In this document: positions 22,624-32,123 of the stretch, piece after piece
Numbering within the stretch: position 1 is the first letter of the stretch
How the letters are laid out: each line of letters starts with the position of its first letter
Assembly (NCBI RefSeq): GCF_040869045.1
Contig: NC_090320.1
Coordinates: 243,784,978 to 243,848,977 of the forward strand
Length of the DNA: 64,000 bases
Origin: Eurosta solidaginis
Lineage: Eukaryota > Arthropoda > Insecta > Diptera > Tephritidae
Direction: 5' to 3'
Position numbers and translations under genes: made by a program
The notes under the pieces: model-generated
The model's input: the letters and a program-made list of their open reading frames with translations, nothing else
Database searches by the model: none
Told to the model about the DNA's origin: nothing

Positions 22624-23384
22624 ATTGGTATCAGAAGAGGAATTGTTGAATAAATTCCGAAGACTTCGAATACAACTTGGACATGCCAAAGTTAAGTGAA
22701 TTGAAGATCCAGCAACTGAAGAAGGAGTTGGAGAGCCGTAGATTGAATACAACCGGCATTAAACTAGAACTTTAGGCACGACTACGACAGGCAATGGAAT
22801 TAGAAGGAATTGACGTGGAAGAGTATGACTTTCATCTTGATGGCGAAGAAACAACAAAAATGGAAGAAACACCGCAGACAGTTACGAGCACAGACTTGAA
22901 CATGATATTGGCTGCAATATCTGCACAAACATCGACAGTAACATCAATGTCGTCGCAAATGTCATCTCAGCTGGAAGAACCGAAGACATATATGGCATCT
23001 CAACTGGATGAACAGAAGACATATATGGCATCCCAACTGGAATCGCAAGAGACACGCATAACATCTAAGATTGAAGCACAGGAGACGCGTATGTCGGCAC
23101 AATTTCAACACAGATATCATCTCAGATCTCCACACAACTTGAAGAGCAGGAAGTCCGTATATCATCTAAACTGGAAGCGCATATGGAAGAAAAACTAACC
23201 CAGTTTCATGAAGGCTTCAGTGGTCGACAGGATAAAATAGATACAGAGATGGATGCTTTGAAAGATCGTATACAGGATTTGCAACTAAATCGCACAGCAG
23301 TTTCAACGGGTAATCCAAAGGTAAAAACACCATTCTTTGACGGTTCTGCAAATAAGGGGAATTGCAGTAAATTCGTTACAATAT
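22624..23384 (+). mobile_element. internal remnant plus last 33 bp of the 3' LTR
   Basis: After the 5' LTR comes the leader and a gag-like region. Then the sequence jumps at about 23348 into GCAAATAAGGGGAATTGC, the final 33 bp of the LTR, followed by ATAT at 23381-23384. ATAT also precedes the 5' LTR at 22057-22060. So the element inserted into ATAT and later lost pol and most of its 3' LTR. Confidence 0.75.
22794..23198 (+). pseudogene. gag-like fragment with coiled-coil repeats
   Basis: A 134-codon frame starts MELEGIDVEEYDFHL and continues into a glutamine-rich heptad region in which a MASQLDEQKTY-like unit repeats about five times (MSSQLEEP, MASQLDEQ, MASQLESQ and so on). This suggests a coiled coil. 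A second frame (23183-23389) continues it and reaches an FFDGS block, a motif often seen where the gag matrix/capsid begins in gypsy-like elements, immediately before the deletion junction. The frame is shifted near 23110. Gag would package element RNA, but this copy is dead. The upstream stretch at 22675-22775 looks like the N-terminal leader with in-frame stops. Confidence 0.6.
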
Positions 23385-23719
23385 CATGAATTTGGATGTT
23401 CTTTCGTCTGGTAAAACAAAAAATATACTTTTTGGGAGTATAAAACTAAACTACTCATGTGAAACCGACTTCATAGCTGGAAAGGACATTGAAATCAAAT
23501 ATGCATATTTCCAAGACCAAAATAATGACGTATTAATTTTAAAAATTGTAATACAAATAATCAAGTTACAATAAAAAAATTTAAAAAGCTTTTCCGAAAC
23601 CCCATCAACAAAAGCTTTTTTTGTGTGCACTCGGTTGACGACCAGGCCCACTTAAAAAAAAAGTCTATTGATAACAAAAAAATGAATATTTTTGCGATAT
23701 ACAACATAATTTTACTGAT
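23385..23719. other. non-coding
   Basis: Short AT-rich frames only. Confidence 0.4.
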
Positions 23720-23965
23720 ACTTCAGTTTAAAAATTTTTGAAAAGGGGCATGGCCCCCATCTATTTTTTAGATAATTTTTTTACAATACTATTAATAAAA
23801 TAAATCAAACAAAAATCGCCCGATCATAAAAGCATAGTAAAAAATTAAGTTAAATTTTTGATATTGGGCGTAACAACGGCCACATTAAGGAAAGGAAAAT
23901 TTAAAAGCTGTGCAAGCCGAAAATCAAAAGCCGTTAGTATTAATTTGAAATCATGCAGAGTAAAG
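23720..23965 (+). repeat. fragment of the Helentron/DINE-like family
   Basis: GGGCATGGCCCCCATC and, further on, GCCGAAAATCAAAAGCCG match the internal part of the family, as at 33020-33260. Confidence 0.5.
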
Positions 23966-23980
23966 CTCTTGGTATTATAT

Positions 23981-24550
23981 TGTAACGATTTTACTGCAAC
24001 TCCCCTTATTTGCAATCTTCTGCTAACGTTCGTATCGCTAAACTGTTGAATAAATAACTCCAATATTGAATAATAATTATACTTTGCAACTAGCTTGCTT
24101 AATGACCAAACTGACTGATGACTTAAATGAAACTGATCTATTGCCCGACAGATAGCGTGCTTAACTGAAAACTGCTTCTAGCGCCTTTACCGCTGGTGCT
24201 TTTATACTCTGTGATTTCGTCGTGGCATCTTATAGGCGTTTCCCGAATTTACTTAGTTACCGCCATATAATTATAACTACAGATGCACGTATATAGCTTC
24301 TCATATTCGTGTGTTTAGCTACACTTCCACAATTACAATTGCATACTTTTAGGAGCATCTCAGATAAGATATCTGCATGTGTTTGTGCATCTCTTCTCTG
24401 CTGCGTGTACGTACATATGTGTAGACATAATGATTTATTCATTTACGTACATACAAGTGTAGCAGCTTACTTCATTGTCGTTGTGGCTTTATTTACTTTG
24501 TATCAGATTTGTGATGGGAGTATCACTTAGTGTCACTAATATTCGTCACA
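23981..24550 (-). mobile_element. solo LTR, same family as 22061-22623, inverted
   Basis: On the minus strand it runs from TGTGACGAATATT to CGTTACA. It is flanked by ATAT on both sides (23977-23980 and 24551-24554). TATA-like GAGTATAAAAGCACC is conserved. No internal sequence remains, so this is a solo LTR from LTR-LTR recombination. Confidence 0.85.
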
Positions 24551-24699
24551 ATATTTAAACTTGAGGAAAATTCCTTAACAACCACGCCAACTTAAAGTTT
24601 AAGTGATGGTTGAAAATTGGCAATGTAGCACAGAGTACGAAAGTTTTAAATGATTTTTTTAATAACTTGGGAAAAAATCAAACAACGGGGCATCAGGAC

Positions 24700-24800
24700 G
24701 CACAAGGCGACAGCTGTTTCGGTTTTACCTTGTAAATCCCTTCAAAGCCTTTTGTCCCGGGAGTGGGATTTGAACCCGCACTCCTACGATGGTTGAAGTG
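24700..24800 (-). repeat. tRNA-like 3' half, SINE or tRNA fragment
   Basis: The minus strand reads GTGCGGGTTCAAATCCCACT, a near-perfect pol III B-box with paired flanks (CTCCCGGG). No A-box or acceptor stem partner was found, so it is not called a tRNA gene. Confidence 0.45.
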
Positions 24801-25064
24801 TTACTTTATTTTAAATAATACTGGTTCGTCTTTTTTAATAACCTCTTCAGAAAACTTTTAATACCAAAGTCGTAAAAAAGCAGTAAATTTTAACGACATT
24901 TGATAAGAACATTGTTTCTATTACAGTTACTGCTTTATAGCTCTTTACCAAAGATGGTATTTACGTACATATAGGTAGTATGTTTCAGCTTTCATATCAA
25001 TTAAGGTTCGTGATATTTCTCCTTAAATGTATTCCTAATATGCATATATGTATGTAAGAGCATA

Positions 25065-25112
25065 CAGCTGGGTATATAATGTTCCATTTCGCCCGAACTT
25101 AGACTTCCTTAC
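25065..25112 (+). repeat. 3' end of a Helentron/DINE-like element
   Basis: GTATATAATGTTCCATTTCG, then CCCGAACTTAGACTTCCTTA and CTTG match the 3' terminus of the family at 58849-58888. The terminal hairpin here is damaged. Confidence 0.65.
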
Positions 25113-25119
25113 TTGTATT

Positions 25120-25620
25120 ATATATACACACATACATGAGATACATATGTGCATACATACTATACGTATTTAACTATTTTAGCAACAATAATTTGCTTTT
25201 ATAAATTAAAATGTTACGTTTTGTTTTTGTACTCGTATCGCGTGTTAGGTTTACTTAAGGACCGGCATTTTTATCAGATTCGAGAAGTGAGTGAACTTTA
25301 GTACAAACGTGCTATTTGAAACGCTATCTGTGTATGTCATTTCGCTTTGGCGATCTACAGGTGCGAACAATAAGTACTGAGAAGAATACTTAGGCTGTTT
25401 TTCTGTTTAGAATTTCTTGAGCTGATAGTAACATAAATAATTATTATAACTGTGCTAAGTAAATATTCATTGGTTTTAAATTTCTTGACGACTTTATACG
25501 GAGTGAGCTTATTTTATGTACATATATGATAAAAAATGCTGTGCTCATGTTTTCCGTATGATATTCAATAAAATTTGGCCTACAACACCATCTACGTTAG
25601 ATATAATAAACAATCTATCT
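25120..25620. other. non-coding
   Basis: AT-rich; no domain in its short frames. Confidence 0.4.
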
Positions 25621-25630
25621 ATCTCCCATA

Positions 25631-25833
25631 TCTATAAAATTCAATGTCTGTTCGTTTGGGCACTTATAACTTTTGAACCACAACATGGAATGCCATGAAA
25701 ATTTTTATAGTGAATCTAGGAGTTCCCGGAAATAACATAAGCATGTTTTTGTGATGGAACTTGAAAAAACGTTTTTCTATTAGATTCTAGCAAAATTTGA
25801 CATACGGCGGGCGGAGCCGCGGGTTTAGTCTAG
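25631..25833 (+). mobile_element. short non-autonomous Helitron
   Basis: It starts TCTATAAAATTCAATG and ends with a GC-rich hairpin (GGCGGGCGGAGCCGCGGG) followed by TTTAGTCTAG, the 3' hairpin-plus-CTAG signature of Helitrons. About 200 bp, non-coding. Confidence 0.75.
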
Positions 25834-26318
25834 AAATTCAATAAAATGTATTCAATTCAATACAATTTGGACTATAACAGAAGAAAAATAACTCTGTAAT
25901 TTAACCCAATTATAGTGTGTTTTTGGACATTGCTTTCAACAATGTTTCGAAAGGAGTGATTGCTAAACAGTCTAAACTCTCTTGAAGTACGTCGCGCCAT
26001 AACAAATTGGATCGGCACCATGTTAAGCTGCTGAACGATCACGTTGCAATGGGGTCTATGCGAGGCCACAAAATGTGTAAACAGGGGAACGCCGCCAGGT
26101 GGAGTATTATCACCAATGCTGTGCACGCTGGTCAACATCCAATTGCTTAGGCAGTTCGACAGAGGACCAGTCATACTCACGACGTATGTAAATGACGTTT
26201 CAGTAATCATAAGCGTCCAATGGCTACCATCAATCAGCTCTCTTGATTAGGCGGATGTACATGCATGGGCATCTGAAGTCGGGCTAACCGCGAACCGGAA
26301 AAAAATGATCTTTCTTCA

Positions 26319-26342
26319 CCCCCCCCCCCCCCCCCCCCCCCC
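26319..26342 (+). repeat. homopolymer run of 24 C
   Basis: An uninterrupted C24 in AT-rich DNA, exactly at the junction between the broken RT fragment and a SINE that lacks its tRNA-like head. Confidence 0.9.
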
Positions 26343-26620
26343 ACCACCGGGCAAAGCAACATCAAAATTTTAGAAACAAGATTTTTCAATAAGAAGAAAA
26401 TGTTTCTAACGCTCCTCGGCAGTTTTCGGCAAGCACACTTCTGCCATGAAAATCTCTCAGTGAAAACTCATCTGCCTTGCAGATGTGGTACGGAGTCGGC
26501 ATAAAATATATAGGTCCCGTCCCGCCAATTTGTATGAAAAATTAAAAAGGACCACTTCGAAAATTGGAAGAGAAGCTCGGCTAAAAATCTCTTCGAAGGT
26601 TATCGTGCCTTACATTTATT
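26343..26620 (+). mobile_element. tRNA-derived SINE without its head
   Basis: The family sequence starts right after the B-box (CACCGGGCAAAGCAACATC) and runs to AATCTCTTCGAAGGTTATCG. It sits inside the RT fragment. Confidence 0.8.
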
Positions 26621-26899
26621 TTATTTTTATTATTTTAATTGGGTTATGCCTTACCTTGGAGGAGTAACCTTACAACAAAAGTACAGCAGGAAATATCTAG
26701 GAATTATACAAGATAGTAAGTTGTCGTGTAAGCTCAACGTGGATGAGAGAGCAAATAAAGCCTTTTTGGCACTAGTGGGGCCTATAGTCTAAACTCTCTC
26801 ATTGGGTATATACGGCAATTGTCGAGCTCATACTTTACTATGGTTTCCTAGTTTGGTGGACAGCCACACAAAAAAGTTTTATATTCCAAAAAAAAAAAA

Positions 26900-27470
26900 C
26901 ATCGAAGCTCAAAACATCAAAGTCCTTGCGAAAAGTAGAAATTGGCCAAATTGGTACCTTTCCAACTGTGAAATGTTGATTGATGTTAACAAGTCGAACT
27001 TGTCGAATGCCTTTAGTTACACATTTTGCACGAGCTTATTGAACCAACCTCGTACATTACTCCCATATGCGTATCAATGCCAACGGCATACAATTTTAAA
27101 ATACATATTCACGCGTTGTTCTATTTCCTGAGTTATTTATTTAAGTTTTTGAATTATATTCACTATTTTAAAAGCTTTCGGAAGCGTTCTTTGTAGTGTC
27201 ATAATATTGAATGAAAATGCATTCAATTAATGGAAATCAATTAAGTTGTTCACACGTTAATTTGAGACATGTTTATTGCTAAAATAATATTTATGGACAT
27301 ATGTAGTCACAGTCATACATACATAATATAAAGTTGTTTAAATAGTTTAATCGTAAAACTTAGACATTTAAATGTGTACCCATTTGCAAATAAGTACGTA
27401 TTTTACCTTGTATGTCTTGTTAAAGTTCATTCCCCTCTTTTCGAATTTATTACTAATTGTAGTTAGACTC
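26900..27470. other. non-coding
   Basis: The frame at 26802-27131 has no domain beyond its first part, which is the tail of the RT fragment in the wrong frame. Nothing else recognised. Confidence 0.4.
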
Positions 27471-27474
27471 TAAA

Positions 27475-28225
27475 CTGAACAACAGAGTCGGCAGCAGAAT
27501 ATTCTCAGAGAAGCTCAATCTAAGCGAGAGCTTACGCTTACCCGACCACTGCAATGCTTTTCAGGCTGAACTTATAGCTATCTGTGAAGCAGCCCTCTAT
27601 CTTGCGAACCTGCAGGTGACCAATTCTATTTCAATTTTCTCGGGCAGCCAAGCTGCCATAAAATACTTGCAATGCAGTAACACCTTGTCACTAGTGGAGT
27701 TGAAGTGCAGAGAAACCCTCAACAAACTAACTGATAATTGCAACCTGAGCATAATATGGGTTCCTGGCCACTGTGACATCTCAGGAAACTGCGCTGCGGA
27801 TGAGCTAGCTAGGGAAGGCACCAACCTGAAAACAATAATCTCCGGCGGTTGGGACAGCCCTCCCCTAAACACCAGCAAACACTGCCTACGATCTCTATTC
27901 ACGGATCAAGCAAACGCCAGATGGGCCATGAAGCTACATGTAGAATATCGAAGCAAATCTGGCCTAAGCTGGATGAAAAGAGATCGCAATCGGTGATACT
28001 GTTAAACCGTATCTCTATAAGCCCACTAGTGGGCCTTCTTACAGGTCACTGTCTCATGGGCACTCATGGTGCCTATATGGGCCTACAGACAAATGACTTC
28101 TGCCGAGGCTGTAGGGACGAGGAGGAGATAGAAAGCGTAGAGCACTATCTGTTCCACTATCCCGCACTGTCAAAAACCAGTACCGCGTGGTAGCACAGCG
28201 GGCCACTTCAAGCTAAACTAACCTA
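27475..28225 (+). pseudogene. RNase H and C-terminal fragment of a LOA/I-type element
   Basis: The coding begins just after the first RNase H block with a FQAELIAICEAAL motif. It continues through FSGSQAAIKYLQ (normally with D in place of the first G, so the third catalytic residue is lost), IIWVPGHCDISG and CAADELA. A frameshift near 27960 moves the rest into another frame, which carries a GLLTGHCLMGTHG motif and a CRGCRDEEEIESVEHYLFHYP zinc-knuckle region. It is truncated at the 5' end and ends near CTAAACTAACCTAG, a 3' tail type shared with the next fragment. Confidence 0.75.
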
Positions 28226-28689
28226 GTATAAGAAAAGTTAACAAATTCGTACAAGGAACAATAAAGCCGAGCTGGTAATGGACGTCCAAAGTATACTTGA
28301 TTAAGGGAGGGAAAACTTTTTTTCATTGACAAGGTGGCGAAATTGAAAGATGACTAGCCCCATACTCCTAGCCTAGACCACAGAAATTTGTTCCATCACC
28401 TGAACCTGAACTCCTGTGCATAATTTTTTTTTTGCCAGTAAACAATACTTTGAATTGAGGAGTCTATTGAAAAGAACTAGTTATCCTCTCTCGACGAACA
28501 ATGACCGAAGCGTTTCAGCATGAAGGCCAGCAATAGATGAGGTGCAAATTAGCTGGTTATACAGAAGCGAGAAAGAAATTGAAGAAATACGCAACTGAAC
28601 TTGAAATTGGTACTAAATTTCTTCTAGCCTCTATTACGTAATTCAAAATTAGTAAATTGAAAGCGTTTACGACTGCCTTAGGCAGAGGG
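28226..28689. other. non-coding
   Basis: No coding or repeat family recognised. Confidence 0.35.
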
Positions 28690-29466
28690 CAGTCTCACAG
28701 AAGCACATTTATATTTTCTCAGACAGTCAAGCAGCACTGAAAGCTCTTGAATCTGTCACAACTAATTCTGAAACTGTAGTAGGCTGTCGCAAATCACTTA
28801 ACGTGACGGCTGAACAGTTTACTCTGCATCTCGTATGGTTTCCGGGACATGAGGGCATACCAGGTAATGAGATGGCGGATGAGCTTGCAAGAAAGGGTAC
28901 CTCCCTTCCACTTTCGCCATCCTGAAAGAGGTTGGGCATGCCGCTCTCCACCTGCAAGCTCAAGATAAATGAGGCTCAACTGATGGAAGCCGGAGCCAGA
29001 TGGAAGCATCACGATAGATGCCACATGGCAAGACTCACATGGCCAGAATGGAATGAGAAGAGATCGCTAGAGCTTCTCACCCTCCGTAAGAGGAATATTT
29101 CCTTAGTTGTAGCTCTTCTCACTGGTTACGTTTGTATTGGACCGCATGCGGAAAGGATTGGCGCTCCATTTAATGACTATTGTAGAAGCTGCGGCAACGA
29201 AGAAGAGCCTGAAACTGTTAGGCATCTACTCTGCGAATGTCCAGCGCTCGGTAGAAGAACGGAACGTTTTATGGGCAAGATGTTTCTCGTAGATCTGACT
29301 GATATAGCTGAGGTCAATACACGACGCTTAGTTAGCTTCACAAACTCAACGAAGTGGTTTGATTAGGAGAGTGTAGGAACAAATCCGTGTGGTTTCACAA
29401 TGGGCCTATAAAGGCCTAGGTATGCCGCTCTGATGCGGACGGCAGCCACTTAAACCTAACCTAACC
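28690..29466 (+). pseudogene. RNase H and C-terminal fragment, second family
   Basis: The frame starts in the third RNase H block (FSDSQAALKALE) and runs through LVWFPGHEGIPGNEMADELA to a stop at 28922. A second frame from 28932 to 29366 carries the C-terminal part: a WPEWNEKRS block, then LVVALLTGYVCIGPHAERIG and a CRSCGNEEEPETVRHLLCEC knuckle. The 3' untranslated part ends AAACCTAACCTAACC. The first two catalytic blocks are missing, so it is 5'-truncated. It lies directly after another fragment in the same orientation, but the two are different families judging by the residues between the motifs. Confidence 0.75.
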
Positions 29467-29514
29467 AAAGCGCATTTCGCTTAACCTTTCCTGGAATCAA
29501 AAAAAATTAAATAT

Positions 29515-29790
29515 AAAGCACGAATAACCTCCGAAGAGATTTTAGGCCGAACTTCTCTTTCAATTTGTGTCGTGCTCCTTTTTTTAATTTTTCCTACAAA
29601 CTGGCTAGACGGCATCTACATGTTTTACGATGACTCCGAACGGCATCTGCAAGCCAGATGAGTTTTCACTGAGAAGCTTTTCATGGCAGAAATACACTCA
29701 GAGTGCTAGCCAAATTAGTGCCGAGGGGCGACCCCGCTTAGAAAAACTTTCTTCTAATTGAAAAAACTTGTTCTAAAATTTGGAGTTATC
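29515..29790 (-). mobile_element. tRNA-derived SINE, head degraded
   Basis: Tail at the left (CACGAATAACCTCCGAAGAG), body through GGCATCTGCAAGCCAGATGA, and head region replaced by unrelated bases after about 29785. Confidence 0.75.
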
Positions 29791-30355
29791 CACCCAAAAT
29801 GATGCATTTGGTGCAGCAGTGTGATTGTAGCATTAGACTGTAAGGGTCTCCGTACGTTATCCTATTTTTTCATTTCAATTTCTCAGTTCAAAGTTTTGCT
29901 ATGTGAGATGGTAATTTCGATAAACTGTGAAGGAATCTGTAATGGGAGAGTGGCAATTAGCCAAAATGTGGTCAGAAATCAAAAACCAATTGTTTACACA
30001 ACTATATACCAAAAACAAATCACTCGATTTGCAAATAAACTTTGAAATCTTTATTTTCGTTCTGCTTAAAAAATACTCGACTTCTTTAAACAAAAAAGGA
30101 AATATAAAAAAAAGTTTGTGTCTGTTCGCAGTAAACCAAACGTTGAAACAAACGTTCAGCAAAGCAAAACCATTTCTTCCCATAACATTGATAATAAATC
30201 ATAATTAGGATGCGCCTGCGTACATTTATAGACTCTTGTCCATATTATGAGTATTTAGAACACAATTTTTCTGGTTATTGACTAGAGACTGATCTATGCA
30301 AAAAAAATCTAATTTATGATGCAATTTTTTGTAAATAGTGTATATTATTATTTCG
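29791..30355. other. non-coding
   Basis: Frames on both strands mirror each other; no domain seen. Confidence 0.35.
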
Positions 30356-30359
30356 CATA

Positions 30360-30665
30360 CATTTTCCGTGGAAGTGGATTGCGTATAAAGGAAACGAAAA
30401 GAAGGAGAGATGAGGGAAGGAGAAAGCTAGAAACAAAACAGGGAGATAGGGTAAGACGAAAATAGAAAGGTAGACGGAGCGGGGAAGGAAAAAGGTTGAG
30501 CTAGAGATGAAGATAGAAAGAGAACGGAAGGGAGAGAAAAAGACAGACGGGGAAACAGACGCAGACATAGCGTGGTGAGGTGAGTGAGGAGCGTAGAAAA
30601 GGGTAAACAAAAAGGATGGCGAAGGTATAGAGGGAGCGGCATATGCGGAAATAGGAGGACAAGTA
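30360..30665 (+). repeat. long purine-rich tract
   Basis: Roughly 300 bases are almost all A and G on the plus strand, with only scattered C or T (GAAGGAGAGATGAGGGAAGG and similar). There is no fixed period. The apparent serine/phenylalanine-rich proteins on the minus strand are low-complexity shadows of this tract. Confidence 0.8.
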
Positions 30666-31838
30666 AGAGTTAAGAAACCTCTTAAGAGTCATCTCCATGA
30701 ACCAAAGTTAGGGTAGAACAAAATTTTCCGAGCCTGCTATATATGATTTGAACGATCTTAAAAGTTTTGTCAGACAACTTGGCGAGGCATATGCGTAAAC
30801 AAGTGAAGTTTCAAGCATATTAAATAAACAAAGAAATCGTGAAAACTCTCTTATTTGAACAATCCATTGAAGGGCCCTACGCATCTCTTAAATAAAGGCT
30901 TAAGTAACATTTTCATTTATTTCTTTTGCATGGAAATAGGAGCAGCTAAGAAATTTTGACGTTTGAAGACGCATGGTTATTCACGCACAATTTACATAGA
31001 ATATTGAATTTCATTTTATTTTAATAAATGTTTAACTTTGTTTGCTTTCCGTAATGTTACTTTTTCCTTAAGGAACAGATCACATTAATTTCTTAGCAAA
31101 CCCAGAGTTGCTGGGTGAATTCGTTCCTCTAAATCTTTAGAAAATAATAGTCGAAATTTCTTAAGAACTGCGTTCTGCATAAGAAAATTTGACAAACGAA
31201 ATTTTTCTTAAGCATTTTTTTTAGAATTACAGACGGCTCCTTAGTGGGATACCTATTTCGATCTTGATTGAAAGGTTGCGCCTGGAAACACTTGATTTAT
31301 AAGTTCCACCCTAGAGTACATAAATATATACGATTTCTGCCTGTCAATTGTAATCACTTTATCAATTTCAATTAAATGCTGACATTATTGTAAAATTATC
31401 AATAGATTATTATTAGTAATCGCATATTAATAAAATTACGGCTCATCCACTTAGCAACAACTCTCTAATTGCTGATTAAATAAGTGGGCGAACAATTCAA
31501 CTTTGTTCGGTCAACATTAGTGTTGCCATTTTGGTGCTTTTGGAGCCATATCTAGCCCTTTTTTTGCGTTTAGCTCCAAAAATTCCGGTTTAGCACCTAG
31601 CTCTTCTTGGCCCTCTTTAAAATGTTTACCCCTTTGTGGTTCCAAATCTATTTCGGCAATACGTATTGTGAAATTTGTAATGTGTTTTATGTGTGTCAAA
31701 ATGTTATTTTATTTGTTTTGCTATGTATGATGTGGCAACTCGGTACTCAACTTATAACAAAACTTTAATCGATAAACTGTGTCATGAGGTTGTATATTTG
31801 CTTTCCAGCTTGTGCAACAACATAGTGTCACCTTCTTA
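30666..31838. other. non-coding
   Basis: No gene or repeat family recognised. Confidence 0.35.
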
Positions 31839-32123
31839 GGCCCGGTTTCATCAACTCGACTTAACTTAGTTAAGTCATATTTTTTAATTTTTCTGTTTCA
31901 CCACCAATGCTTAACTAAGTCGCAAATTAGCCTACCTGTCAGCTGGCTTATTCTCGACTTTCAACAGTGTTGCTGTAGTACAAATTTTGAGTCGAATTAA
32001 ATGGCACTATTTATACTTATTTCATTATGCAAATATAGCAACCCCGCTATTGTTGACATCTACAATTTCTTTGAAGTGGCTTATTTTATTTGTATTCTCG
32101 GTGGAAAATTTATAAAAAATTTA

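Larger units (their letters stand above)
25910..26895 (+). pseudogene. LOA-like reverse transcriptase fragment, interrupted
   Basis: Coding starts inside the RT palm at a VFLDIAFNNV-like block (25912). It continues with an RGTPPGGVLSPM block and a TTYVNDVSVI block where intact copies have the YADD box, then an AL..STISSL-like region. Near 26318 it stops at a 24-base C run followed by a SINE, and resumes at about 26640 with a YLGGVTLQQKYSRKYLGII-like block and the thumb region, with frame changes. The catalytic aspartate box is altered to YVND and stops are present, so it is dead. It is a divergent relative of the LOA copies at 964-3907 and 48088-51564. Confidence 0.75.

Noticed and set aside
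24700..24800. A tRNA gene on the minus strand
   Set aside because: The B-box is good, but there is no A-box, no anticodon arm and no closing acceptor stem at the right distance.
30314..30698. Serine/phenylalanine-rich proteins on the minus strand
   Set aside because: Three overlapping frames are open at once because the strand is nearly all pyrimidine; this is composition, not coding.
32001..32123. N-terminal extension of the Harbinger transposase
   Set aside because: It is in frame but hydrophobic and unlike the family; the ATG at 32124 gives the usual length.
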